From assembly GCF_900107855.1 (NCBI RefSeq), contig NZ_FNRJ01000002.1, forward strand, positions 194,453 through 258,452: DNA of 64,000 nucleotides, in the 5' to 3' direction. The notes below the pieces were generated by a model. That model searched no databases and was not told the origin of the DNA. It saw nothing but the letters and a program-made list of their open reading frames with translations. Below are positions 43,030 through 50,933 of the stretch, piece by piece; position 1 is the stretch's first letter, and each line of letters opens with the position of its first letter. Made by a program: the position numbers and the translations under genes. Source of the stretch: Marinobacterium iners DSM 11526 (GTDB lineage Bacteria; Pseudomonadota; Gammaproteobacteria; Pseudomonadales; Balneatricaceae).

Positions 43030-43043
43030 AGGAGGCACGATAA

Positions 43044-43343
43044 ATGTCTGAAGCTCAGCTTTCCCTGCTGGGCAGCGAGGGCGGCCTACCGCCCTCCACT
43101 GCCCCCGACACCGATGCCGATATCGTCACCCACCTGGTGCGCGATACACACAACACCCGGCAGCTCACCTGGTTGGAACTGTCAGCCAACCTGCGCCCGA
43201 CTGAGAACGGCAAGCCTTGGACAACCAAGCGGCTGTTCACCGCCGTTCGGGCTGCGGTCGATGCCGGCATGATCACACCGCAAGATCCAGGCTTCATGAG
43301 CGTGCTGCGGTATACAGGAGGTCAAAATGCGCGAAGCAAATGA
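43044..43343 (+). CDS. Hypothetical phage protein
   Basis: A 99-residue protein with an acidic N-terminus and a helical middle (LTWLELSANLRPTENGK, TTKRLFTAVRAAVDAGM), which could be a winged-helix-like fold. Its C-terminus (LRYTGGQNARSK) is repeated in the next gene as RRYTGGSHV. A GGAGGC site lies 11 bases ahead of the ATG. Confidence 0.55.
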   Translation: MSEAQLSLLGSEGGLPPSTAPDTDADIVTHLVRDTHNTRQLTWLELSANLRPTENGKPWTTKRLFTAVRAAVDAGMITPQDPGFMSVLRYTGGQNARSK

Positions 43344-43716
43344 TTTTGATGCTGCTGTTAAACCTCATCATCGATACAAATGGATTTTGGAATGGATTAA
43401 GAAGAAAGGTACCGCTGATATTTTGGACTCTGATTTTGTGTATGCCTATGCAGAACACTTCAACCCAAAGGTAGGCATTCAACCATTTGGCGCTCCGAAG
43501 TGCCCGCAATTGTCTAGGGATCTTGGAGCTATGAACAAGTTGCGATACCTAAAGCGAATACCGATCGGTATTGCAGATGGACTTTCTTATATGGGATTTC
43601 CGAAGTGGGTCTATTCATACCGCATCGGTCGTCGAGCAGAGATGCTCGAACTGGATAGCATGGAATGTATGGGCCTCATAGGTGTGCGGCGGTACACAGG
43701 AGGTTCCCATGTCTGA
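43327..43716 (+). CDS. Hypothetical protein, AT-rich insert
   Basis: A 129-residue basic protein with many aromatic residues (KPHHRYKWILEWIKKKG, FPKWVYSYRIGRRAEM). No domain is recognised. Its composition is more AT-rich than its neighbours, and the ribosome-site segment before it (about 43310-43328) is nearly repeated at its own end (about 43688-43710), as if it had been inserted by recombination between short repeats. The stop overlaps the next ATG. Confidence 0.55.
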   Translation: MREANDFDAAVKPHHRYKWILEWIKKKGTADILDSDFVYAYAEHFNPKVGIQPFGAPKCPQLSRDLGAMNKLRYLKRIPIGIADGLSYMGFPKWVYSYRIGRRAEMLELDSMECMGLIGVRRYTGGSHV

Positions 43717-44044
43717 ACTGATAACACGGCTGCACCGGCTCGCCGATCGCTTGGCTGCAGAGGGCGAAACCGACGAGCCCACCGATATCGTCCTGGCGGT
43801 TGAGCAGCTGGAGAGCATCCCCCGTTACAGCCAGCGCATCACCCAACTGGAATGCACCCTGTACCTGGCGCTCGATGCGCTGGACTTCGACGCCGGCGAC
43901 TGGAGCGATGAATCCATCATCCGCCACCTGCGCGAACAGATCGATCTGGCCCGCAAGCACCTGCGCAACGCCTTTGATGAAAAAGCACTGAAGCAGCTGG
44001 TCCAGCGGTTTGAATCCCTGTCAGAGGAACGGAGGTTGATGTGA
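43709..44044 (+). CDS. Hypothetical phage protein
   Basis: A 111-residue acidic, helical protein (MSELITRLHRLADRLAAEGE). It contains no motif I can name. The ATG is preceded by the AGGAGG site duplicated in this region. Confidence 0.55.
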   Translation: MSELITRLHRLADRLAAEGETDEPTDIVLAVEQLESIPRYSQRITQLECTLYLALDALDFDAGDWSDESIIRHLREQIDLARKHLRNAFDEKALKQLVQRFESLSEERRLM

Positions 44045-44083
44045 TCACCGACCTATTGCGACAGATGGCTTCTGGAGGCAGCT

Positions 44084-44344
44084 ATGAGCTGGAAAGATGT
44101 AATTAGAGAGCACAACTGTGAGCCGGTGGTGAAGCTCCACTGCTTCACTTGCAGCACTGATAAATATATCGAAAACGCCAAGCATGAGATGACTGACTCA
44201 GAGCTGGACACGCTGGCCCGAAGACAAGGCTGGGAAGTTGAGGACGGCGGCAAAAATGGTAAATGCCCGTTCTGTGTTGAGCTTGATAACGGCATCCATC
44301 ATTTAGACATAGCTCTATATCGAGCTGGAATGCTGGATGCCTAA
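44084..44344 (+). CDS. Cysteine-rich small protein, likely zinc-binding
   Basis: An 86-residue protein with HCFTCSTD and CPFCVELD, two CxxC pairs about 45 residues apart, which may bind one zinc. No further match. GGAGGC lies 9 bases upstream of the ATG. Confidence 0.55.
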   Translation: MSWKDVIREHNCEPVVKLHCFTCSTDKYIENAKHEMTDSELDTLARRQGWEVEDGGKNGKCPFCVELDNGIHHLDIALYRAGMLDA

Positions 44345-44384
44345 CACCAGAATTATGAGCAGTACCTGCTAACAGGGAGGATGT

Positions 44385-44816
44385 ATGACCTACCACACTG
44401 CATCTCAATCATGGGCGAAGGGTAAGCCCATCTTCTTTGAAAACGGCAAGCGTGTAAGCCTGCAGCGTGGCCGTGAGCTGTTTGAAAACGGCATCTTTGG
44501 TGAAGCTGAGCACCTGAAAGAGTGGTTTGATAGCGAGACCAAAGGCGGCCGACTGGCACGGAGCGCAGCCATGCTGTGCCAGAGTGCTGACTTCCGCCTT
44601 TGGCTCGATCGCCGCCGCCGAGCCAAGTTCAATATGGATATTCCCGATGGCACGCACACTGAAGACGACGCCAGGGAGTTCATTTGCGAGGCATGCGGCA
44701 TCAAGAGTCGAGCTGAGCTGGACCACAACCCTGATGCCGCTGCTCTGTTCCGCAAGGTACAGCAGGCGTTCGGCCGTTACCAGAACCACCACAGGAGTCA
44801 GCGGGATGCCAATTGA
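44385..44816 (+). CDS. Hypothetical phage protein
   Basis: A 143-residue protein. The middle (LARSAAMLCQSADFRLWLDRRRRAKFN) is basic and helical, and EDDAREFICEACGIKSRAELDHN follows, the pattern of proteins found next to recombination functions in some prophages. No confident family. An AGGGAGG site precedes the ATG; its end overlaps the excisionase-like gene. Confidence 0.5.
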   Translation: MTYHTASQSWAKGKPIFFENGKRVSLQRGRELFENGIFGEAEHLKEWFDSETKGGRLARSAAMLCQSADFRLWLDRRRRAKFNMDIPDGTHTEDDAREFICEACGIKSRAELDHNPDAAALFRKVQQAFGRYQNHHRSQRDAN

Positions 44817-45027
44817 ACAGTTGATGCCCTTGCATGAGTGGAGAACGCAACGATTCACCACCCCTCCGTCCAGATCGACGGTTAAACGGTGGTGCGTTAA
44901 TGGTCACATTCCTGCCAAACTGATAGGCGGGAAGTGGTTTGTAAGAGTTGAAGAGGAGCGACGATCGACCGGTGATCCATTGGTTGATCAGGTATTGGCA
45001 GACAATGGCAGCACGCAGACGAAGTGA
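44806..45027 (+). CDS. Excisionase-like HTH protein
   Basis: A 73-residue protein with a winged-HTH/MerR-like core, RSTVKRWCVNGHIPAKLIGGKWFV, that is typical of phage excisionases. Size, fold and its overlap of 23 bases with the integrase start support the call. Such proteins bend attachment DNA and turn the integrase from integration to excision. The ATG is selected because it keeps the HTH complete. Confidence 0.72.
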   Translation: MPIEQLMPLHEWRTQRFTTPPSRSTVKRWCVNGHIPAKLIGGKWFVRVEEERRSTGDPLVDQVLADNGSTQTK

Positions 45028-46102
45028 TAAAAACCGAGATCTGGAGCCAAACCTGCACGAGAGTGGCGGCTACTACAAGTACCGCCACCCTCAAACAGGG
45101 AAGTACCACGGCATGGGATCTGACCGGAAGAAAGCGAACGCAGCAGCGCGAAAACTGAACGCACTACTGATCCCCTCTAATGATCTGGTATCCCGTGTGG
45201 TCACCGAGCAGCGCGTTCTGTTCGGTGACATCATCAAGCGGTACCGGACAGAATATCTACCCACCAAGAAGCTGAAGCCCCGCACCCTGGAAGAAACCAC
45301 CTATCGATTGAACCGGCTGGAACGCGACCTGAAAGACAAACAGGTCGAGGCTATGAGCATCAAGATGGTGGCTGACTACCTGGATGAGAACTTCCAGAAC
45401 AACGCCTACATCAAGATCCGTGGCCTGCTGTCGGAGCTATTCCGGTTCGGTGCAACCAAGGGGCTGTGTGACACCAACCCTGCTGAGAATACGCTGGCAA
45501 AGGCAGCAGACGAAAAGCAGCGCCGACCGCTGACCAAGGAGTGGTTCAACGCGATTTATGCGCACGCCGATGACTGGCTCAAGGTGGCCATGGATTTTGC
45601 CCTGATCACACTGCAGCGCCGCAGCGACCTATGCTCGGCCAAGTTCGACGATATCAGAGAGGGTCACCTGCACCTGATACAGCGCAAGACGGAGAAACAC
45701 GGCCACAGGGCTCACCTGAGAATCAAAGTAGGTGCATCACTGGAGGCCGTGATAAAGCGCAGCCGACAATCAGGCATTGCCAGCCCCTACATCATCCACC
45801 GCCGCCCAGAACGCATCAGGCGCAGCAAGTCGATGACTCACTGGTCACAGGTACGGCCAGAGACCCTGTCGAAAGAGTTTGCCAAAGCCAGGGACAAGGT
45901 ACCCGAAATCGCGCGACTGCCAGTCGCACAGCGGCCCACGGTCCATGAGATCCGGGCTTTGGGTGGGCATCTCTACCTGGAGGCCGGATTCTCTGACGAG
46001 TATGTCCAAACCCTGATGGGCCACAGCACCCTGAAGATGACACACCATTACACCGACCGTCACATTGAATGGACGGTGTGTAGTGCAAACCTAACAATTT
46101 AA
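45005..46102 (+). CDS. int: Tyrosine recombinase, lambda-Int type integrase
   Basis: A 365-residue protein starting MAARRRSDKNRDLEPNLH, which aligns with the N-terminal arm-binding domain of lambda Int. A core-binding domain follows (RVLFGDIIKRYRTEYLP to residue 165). Catalytic residues are Arg in LITLQRRSDLC, Lys in LIQRKTEKHG, His-x-x-Arg in HEIRALGG, His in LMGHS and the nucleophile Tyr in HHYTDRH. It lies just inside attR, so it acts on the tRNA-Val site. Confidence 0.93.
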   Translation: MAARRRSDKNRDLEPNLHESGGYYKYRHPQTGKYHGMGSDRKKANAAARKLNALLIPSNDLVSRVVTEQRVLFGDIIKRYRTEYLPTKKLKPRTLEETTYRLNRLERDLKDKQVEAMSIKMVADYLDENFQNNAYIKIRGLLSELFRFGATKGLCDTNPAENTLAKAADEKQRRPLTKEWFNAIYAHADDWLKVAMDFALITLQRRSDLCSAKFDDIREGHLHLIQRKTEKHGHRAHLRIKVGASLEAVIKRSRQSGIASPYIIHRRPERIRRSKSMTHWSQVRPETLSKEFAKARDKVPEIARLPVAQRPTVHEIRALGGHLYLEAGFSDEYVQTLMGHSTLKMTHHYTDRHIEWTVCSANLTI

Positions 46103-46184
46103 TCAACTTAGAAGTCTTTAAGGCCACACTCGCTGACTGTTAGCTATCATGTAACTTGAAATATAGAGATATCGGAGGTTCGAT

Positions 46185-46442
46185 GTGAGAGATTTCGAGA
46201 ATGATTGTGAGCTAATCCGTACAGCGAGGATGGCCAGAAAAGGAAACCTAGAGGCCCAAGCGCGAATTAAAGAGCATATCAAGCAGCATCCAGATGAAGA
46301 GCAACGAATAGTTCAGCTTTTGGATGAGCTGAAACAGCAGAACCTTAAGTCGATAGGATCACGAAGCCCGACAGGATCTATATGGCCAGAGAATCAAGGA
46401 GGCTGGATCTATAGTGCAACTGGCGCTGGTCCAAGGAAATGA
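46185..46442 (+). CDS. Hypothetical protein between integrase and attR
   Basis: An 85-residue protein read from GTG with a GGAGG site 6 bases before it; the ATG one base earlier runs into TGA, so GTG is the start. The N-terminal part is charged and helical (TARMARKGNLEAQARIKEHI), the end unstructured (SPTGSIWPENQGGW). No domain recognised. It is the last phage gene before attR. Confidence 0.5.
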   Translation: MRDFENDCELIRTARMARKGNLEAQARIKEHIKQHPDEEQRIVQLLDELKQQNLKSIGSRSPTGSIWPENQGGWIYSATGAGPRK

Positions 46443-46503
46443 AGCGACTCGCTCCATAAGGCATTAGCTCCCGCATATTACCAACAGAAATCCGTTTATC
46501 GGA

Positions 46504-46540
46504 CACTGTATATCTCCAGAATTTCTCCAGAATTTCTCCA
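46504..46540. repeat. Candidate integrase arm sites (right), 11-bp spaced
   Basis: TCTCCA occurs three times at 46513, 46524 and 46535 with an exact 11-base period, and the first is part of CACTGTATATCTCCA, the 15-mer that also occurs at 5675-5689. The regular period fits cooperative binding on one DNA face. Confidence 0.5.
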
Positions 46541-46545
46541 CAAAC

Positions 46546-46587
46546 AAAAACAGCCACTTCGTCATTGACGTAAGTGGCTGTTTTCTT
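46546..46587. terminator. Terminator behind tRNA-Val carried by the prophage
   Basis: The stem CAGCCACTT/AAGTGGCTG with A and T runs lies 10 bases inside the attR repeat. It resembles the terminator outside attL, so the insertion gives the tRNA a new terminator in place of the displaced one. Confidence 0.75.
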
Positions 46588-46596
46588 TCACAAATT

Positions 46597-46641
46597 TGGT
46601 AGGACTAGGCGGACTCGAACCGCCGACCCCCACCATGTCAA
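46597..46641 (-). repeat. attR core
   Basis: The right copy of the 45-bp direct repeat (identical to 5515-5559). It is the 3' half of the intact tRNA-Val gene, so integration keeps the tRNA functional. Confidence 0.92.
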
Positions 46642-46673
46642 GGTGGTGCTCTAACCAACTGAGCTATAGTCCT
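46597..46673 (-). tRNA. tRNA-Val (anticodon GAC)
   Basis: Read on the minus strand the 77 bases start AGGACTATAGCTCAGTTGG and end CCTACCA. The seven-pair acceptor stem AGGACTA/TAGTCCT, D arm, anticodon stem CCACC/GGTGG with loop TTGACAT (anticodon GAC), variable loop and T arm GGTTCGAGTCC are all in order. CCA is encoded. It is the integration target of the prophage. Confidence 0.97.
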
Positions 46674-46765
46674 AAAATGTGCTGCGTATTATATAGATGA
46701 TGACTTTGGGTGCAAGCCCCTCAGAGGGTATTTTTCTTTTTTTTCATACGCCTGCATCAAGTCAT

Positions 46766-49429
46766 TCAACCACCTGGGCCTGTCTGATGCTGTTGCAGGT
46801 GACGCATTAAAGCCGACTCCGGCATTGGCTTGGCAAGCAGATAGCCCTGTATCTGATCACAGCCGGCCTGCTGCAAAAATCTTAGCTGATGATCTTTATC
46901 AACCCCTTCGGCCACCACTTTCATGTTAAGACTTCGCGCCAACGCCAGCATAGCCAGAATGATCTCTTCATCGCCATGGTTTTGCCCAATACCCACCACG
47001 AAGCTGCGATCTATTTTCAGGTAGTCCGCTCGCAGGTTACGAAGATTTCCAAGTGATGAATAGCCGGTACCGAAGTCGTCTACCGACAGGCGTATTCCGG
47101 CAGCGGCAAAGGAGGCCAGATTGGCTTCAAACCTGTCATTCAAATTGATAATTGCCGTTTCGGTTACTTCCACTGTGATCTTGTGCGCCGGAATACCATA
47201 CTGATCCAGTAGGCTTATCATGCAATTGGCGATTTCGTCACGCGCCAGCTGTACTGCCGATACATTAACACTAAGGTAAAAACGGCTGCTGTTGATCAAT
47301 TCCCAGTCTGCCATACGCGCGATTACCTGCTCCAATTGCCAGCGACCAAGCTCAATGATCATGCCGCTTTCTTCAGCAACCGGAATAAATTCCGCCGGTG
47401 AAATCCACTCTCCCGCTTCAGTCTTCCAGCGCAGCAGCAACTCAGCCGCTACAGGCTTTAATGTCTGGGCATCGAATACTGGCTGGTAGTACATGCTGAA
47501 AACATGCTCAGGCCGCGTCAGCGCAAGTCTCAGTCCCTGCTCGATATTCACTCTTCGGCTGACTTGAAAGTCCATTTCTGCATTGAATATTCGATATACG
47601 CTACGCCCATCATGCTTGGCCGCATAGAGTGCAAGATCAGCCTGCCGCAGCAGGGTTTGGGGGTCGCTTTTGCCCCTTGCCGTGAGAGCCAAACCTATAC
47701 TGGCCGTCAAACTGAAGCGCTGGCCTGCAAGCTCAAAGGGTTCAGCCAACAGATCGGTTATTCTCTGTGCCAGTTGCGACGCCTGTTCGCGCCCCACATC
47801 CTGTACCATCACAATTGCAAATTCGTCCCCCCCCAAGCGCGCAAGGCACCCGCCTGGCGGAATCAGGTTATTAAGCCGGGTTACCATGCCAATCAGCAAC
47901 TCATCCCCTCGGCCATGCCCAAGCGTGTCGTTGACCGCCTTGAAGTTATCCAGATCGATATACAGCAGCGCGAGATAGGAAGGGCCATCTGGCTGCAGCC
48001 ATTGACCCAACCGCGACAGCAGCTCACGCCGATTGGGAAGTCCGGTCAGGTGATCATGATTGGCAAGATAAAGCGAGCGCTGTTCGGCCGCCCTACGCGC
48101 GGTAATATCTTCATGCACCGCTACAAAATGAGTCAGCTTTCCTTTGCCGCTTTTGATCGGCGTGATTGTCTGTTCAACCATGAGCTGCTTGCCATCACGG
48201 GTATGATTGACTACTTCGCCACGCCAAACCTCACCCGCCATAATTGTGTCCCACAAGCGTCTGAAGAACAGTGCCGAGTGCTCACCTGAATTGAGAATGG
48301 CTGGCGTGCGCCCCAGAGCTTCTTCGGGCGCAAAGCCGGTCAGGCGCGTAAATGCCTGATTGACCCAGCGAATATCGCCACGGCTATCTGTAATCAGCAC
48401 GGCATTGGCCGTGGTACTGATCGCTGCGCCCAGCAAGTGCAGCTCATCTATCAAACGATACTGGCGGTAGCGCATCCAGGCGATCAGAACTGATGCCATA
48501 AGTATCAACACCAACACCACACCCACTATCAACCACATGGTCGCTACCGTTCTATACCAGGGTGCCAACGCCTGATTACGATCGATGGTAAGCGTTAACA
48601 ATAACGGAAGCATGGAGGTAGCACGGTAGGCTGTTACATTGGCGTCAGGCTGTTCAACAGCGTGATACAGCCCCCACTCACGTTGGCGCACCAGCTCCAG
48701 CAACTCTCCGGGTGCTGCAGCAAAGCCTTTTGCAGCGACCGGCAGCTCCACCAGCGCTCGGCCGTCATGACGATAAAGCTGCACCTGCGCCGGCAGGTTA
48801 TCAATGATCGGCCGGAACAACTCACGCAACGCATCTGGGTTCAATACTGCAACAAGCCATGTCTGCTGCCCGGCCTCGGCCGAAAACAGCATGCATACCG
48901 GCAGCTTATACACCCCCTCAGGCCCGGTATCAGAGCCCAGGAAGCGCCCAGGCAGCGGCTCGGAAAAACGCAGCAATGCTGTAACAGGGGCACTTTCCGT
49001 ACAGGCAAGGGACTCAATATGACTGCCATCACGCGCTATCGCGGAGCTCGCCAACACGGTTAAGCGACCCTCTTGTCGCTGCAGCACTGCCAGCTCACGC
49101 AGCTGGGGCGTCATGGAAACCAGCATCTGCATCCGCTGCTGCAGTTCTAGCGGTTGTTGCATCAACTCCTTACTGTGCTCCAACAGATCCTCTAGGGAAC
49201 GCAAGCGCCCCTGTACGTCCTGAACCGTTCGAGTGACACTGCTCTCAAGCGAATGTGCCAGCAGGGTGGCTTCCTTTTCCAGCTCAGCTACCGCCCGCTG
49301 TGTACCCAGGTTGACGACAACCAACTGCATCACCACCAACGTGGTAATCAGCAGCAGCCCCAACAGCAAAACAGACAAGCCCGTCTTCAGGCTATACCGG
49401 GGTTTATCATCTGCTATAGTGCTTGGCAT
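46766..49429 (-). CDS. Membrane PAS-GGDEF-EAL cyclic-di-GMP protein
   Basis: An 887-residue inner-membrane protein. TM1 (about 15-37) and TM2 (about 303-325) bracket a periplasmic sensor. A PAS domain follows (about 345-455: FTRLTGFAPEEALGR). The GGDEF domain has the intact motif RLGGDEFAIV, and the EAL domain has ELLLRW in place of EALLRW, with later VNVSA, EVTETAI, VDDFGTGYSS, LKIDRSFV and VVAEGV intact. It may make or degrade c-di-GMP, and the EAL residues predict that the phosphodiesterase works. It diverges from a binding-protein gene. Confidence 0.92.
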   Translation of the reverse strand: MPSTIADDKPRYSLKTGLSVLLLGLLLITTLVVMQLVVVNLGTQRAVAELEKEATLLAHSLESSVTRTVQDVQGRLRSLEDLLEHSKELMQQPLELQQRMQMLVSMTPQLRELAVLQRQEGRLTVLASSAIARDGSHIESLACTESAPVTALLRFSEPLPGRFLGSDTGPEGVYKLPVCMLFSAEAGQQTWLVAVLNPDALRELFRPIIDNLPAQVQLYRHDGRALVELPVAAKGFAAAPGELLELVRQREWGLYHAVEQPDANVTAYRATSMLPLLLTLTIDRNQALAPWYRTVATMWLIVGVVLVLILMASVLIAWMRYRQYRLIDELHLLGAAISTTANAVLITDSRGDIRWVNQAFTRLTGFAPEEALGRTPAILNSGEHSALFFRRLWDTIMAGEVWRGEVVNHTRDGKQLMVEQTITPIKSGKGKLTHFVAVHEDITARRAAEQRSLYLANHDHLTGLPNRRELLSRLGQWLQPDGPSYLALLYIDLDNFKAVNDTLGHGRGDELLIGMVTRLNNLIPPGGCLARLGGDEFAIVMVQDVGREQASQLAQRITDLLAEPFELAGQRFSLTASIGLALTARGKSDPQTLLRQADLALYAAKHDGRSVYRIFNAEMDFQVSRRVNIEQGLRLALTRPEHVFSMYYQPVFDAQTLKPVAAELLLRWKTEAGEWISPAEFIPVAEESGMIIELGRWQLEQVIARMADWELINSSRFYLSVNVSAVQLARDEIANCMISLLDQYGIPAHKITVEVTETAIINLNDRFEANLASFAAAGIRLSVDDFGTGYSSLGNLRNLRADYLKIDRSFVVGIGQNHGDEEIILAMLALARSLNMKVVAEGVDKDHQLRFLQQAGCDQIQGYLLAKPMPESALMRHLQQHQTGPGG

Positions 49430-49452
49430 CGCTTACTCTCTGGAGACGTTAA

Positions 49453-50289
49453 ATGCAGGTCAAGGCACTGTTACCCCTTTCTTGGGTTGCCCTCACGACG
49501 CTATTGTGCACCAGCCTTGGCCTGAATGCACAAACGAACTCTCCTGATCGACTCAACCGGATCATGCAATCACAGACGTTGCGAGTGTGTATCTGGCCCG
49601 ACTACTTTTCCATCAGTGCACGCCACCCCAAGACGGGTCGTCTTGAGGGGATTGATATCGAGCTGGCGCATGAATTTGCACGCGACCTTGATGTGGAACT
49701 TGAGTTTGTCGAAACACATTTCGGCCGTTTCATGGATGACCTGGAAGCAGACGCCTGTGACATCGGAATGTTTTCGATAGCAATCACGGACGCACGCGCC
49801 CAGCGCATCGATTACAGTGAACCCTACCTGGCCAGCCAGATGTATGCGGTCAGCACACGCACGCATCCTGGCATACAACAGTGGAGTGATATTGACCAGC
49901 CCGGCGCCATTGTCTGTGTACAGGAAGGAACCTATATGGAGTCTCAAATGCGCAGCAGCCTGCAACATGCCGACATGATGGTAGTTAAAGACCCTCGAGA
50001 ACGTGAGCAGGCTGTCATGTCAGGAATGGCGGATGTATTCATCACCGATTACCCTTACTCACGCAAGGTGCTTCGTTTCTATGACTGGGCTCGCCTGATT
50101 GAGCCTCCGGCATCAATGACTGAGCGCCCCTTCCGGTACGCATATGCCGTAGCCAAAGGGCAGCCCCAGTGGCTGGCACGGGTGAATCGCTTTGTCAGTG
50201 ACATCAAACAAGACGGCCGCCTTAGAAAAGCAGCCGAGGCCAATGATCTTGGGCCCATTGTGTTAGAGGAGGTCGCGCCGCCTCACTGA
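49453..50289 (+). CDS. Periplasmic amino-acid-type binding protein
   Basis: A 278-residue protein with a signal peptide (LLPLSWVALTTLLCTSLGLNA) and an SBP_bac_3 fold: MQSQTLRVCIWPDYFSIS, GIDIELAHEFARDL, and the ITDARAQRIDYSEPYL segment that shapes the ligand site. No ABC permease or ATPase is beside it. Its ATG is only 23 bases from the divergent GGDEF-EAL gene, so the ligand-bound protein may regulate that sensor from the periplasm. Its end overlaps the response regulator end by 7 bases. Confidence 0.88.
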   Translation: MQVKALLPLSWVALTTLLCTSLGLNAQTNSPDRLNRIMQSQTLRVCIWPDYFSISARHPKTGRLEGIDIELAHEFARDLDVELEFVETHFGRFMDDLEADACDIGMFSIAITDARAQRIDYSEPYLASQMYAVSTRTHPGIQQWSDIDQPGAIVCVQEGTYMESQMRSSLQHADMMVVKDPREREQAVMSGMADVFITDYPYSRKVLRFYDWARLIEPPASMTERPFRYAYAVAKGQPQWLARVNRFVSDIKQDGRLRKAAEANDLGPIVLEEVAPPH

Positions 50290-50933
50290 ACCAGATTGTG
50301 TTCCAGCGCATACCGCACCAGGCCTGCAGCTGTATGAATATTGAGCTTTGACTTGATGTTCTGACGGTGGGTTTCCACCGTCCGCACCGAAATTGACAGG
50401 GCACGGGCAATCTCCTTGTTGTTGTGCCCTTCCGCCAGTTGTCGCAACACCATGCGTTCCCGCGGTGTTAATTCCCCGGGCTCCTCTGCCGAATTCGCCG
50501 CCTCCGGGTCCGTGAAGTGACTGAACAAGGTCTGCGATGCACTGGCACTGAAGTAAGTACCGCCTTGGCAAACAGTTTCAATCGCCTTCACCATCTCGGC
50601 CGCAGAAACATCCTTCAGTATGTAGCCTCGGGCACCAGACTGAATCAGCTGTACCATATATTCCCGGTTGTCATGCATGCTCAGAATCAGCACTCGAGTT
50701 TCGGGTGAACGTGTACGCAGCTCACGCGTTGCCTCCAGTCCATTCATGATCGGCATGGACACATCCATCAACACCACGTCCGGCTTGAGAGACTGAACCA
50801 GCTCGATGGCTTCAAGACCATTGCCGGCCTGTCCAACCACTTCGATGCCACCCTCGTTTTCCAGCCGGGCCTGAATGCCATCAATGACCAGCGGATGGTC
50901 ATCCACCAGCAGCACCCTGATCGAGTCTGTCAT
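50283..50933 (-). CDS. NarL/FixJ-type response regulator
   Basis: A 216-residue protein with a receiver domain (VLLVDDHPLVIDGI; phospho-acceptor Asp in VVLMDVSMPIMNGLE) and a LuxR-type HTH (LTPRERMVLRQLAEGHNNKEIA and TVETHRQNIKSKL). Its ATG overlaps the stop of the Cache kinase by 4 bases, so the two form a two-component pair. The kinase 3.4 kb upstream, beside the LuxP gene, has no regulator of its own and may use this one. Confidence 0.95.
   Translation of the reverse strand: MTDSIRVLLVDDHPLVIDGIQARLENEGGIEVVGQAGNGLEAIELVQSLKPDVVLMDVSMPIMNGLEATRELRTRSPETRVLILSMHDNREYMVQLIQSGARGYILKDVSAAEMVKAIETVCQGGTYFSASASQTLFSHFTDPEAANSAEEPGELTPRERMVLRQLAEGHNNKEIARALSISVRTVETHRQNIKSKLNIHTAAGLVRYALEHNLVQ

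Larger units (their letters stand above)
5515..46641. mobile_element. P2-like prophage integrated in tRNA-Val(GAC)
   Basis: The element is bounded by a perfect 45-bp direct repeat and carries integrase, excisionase-like gene, repressor region, replication genes and a full P2-type head-tail set (Q P O N M L X R S V W J I FI FII E E' T U D) with lysis genes. No frameshifted or truncated structural gene was seen, so it may be inducible. Departures from P2: the integrase is at the right end beside the tRNA, the replication module is primase-helicase based, and an AT-rich accessory cassette follows gene D. Confidence 0.95.

Noticed and set aside
47504..48289. Rightward frame over the GGDEF-EAL gene
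   Set aside because: Antisense to a gene with complete GGDEF and EAL motifs.
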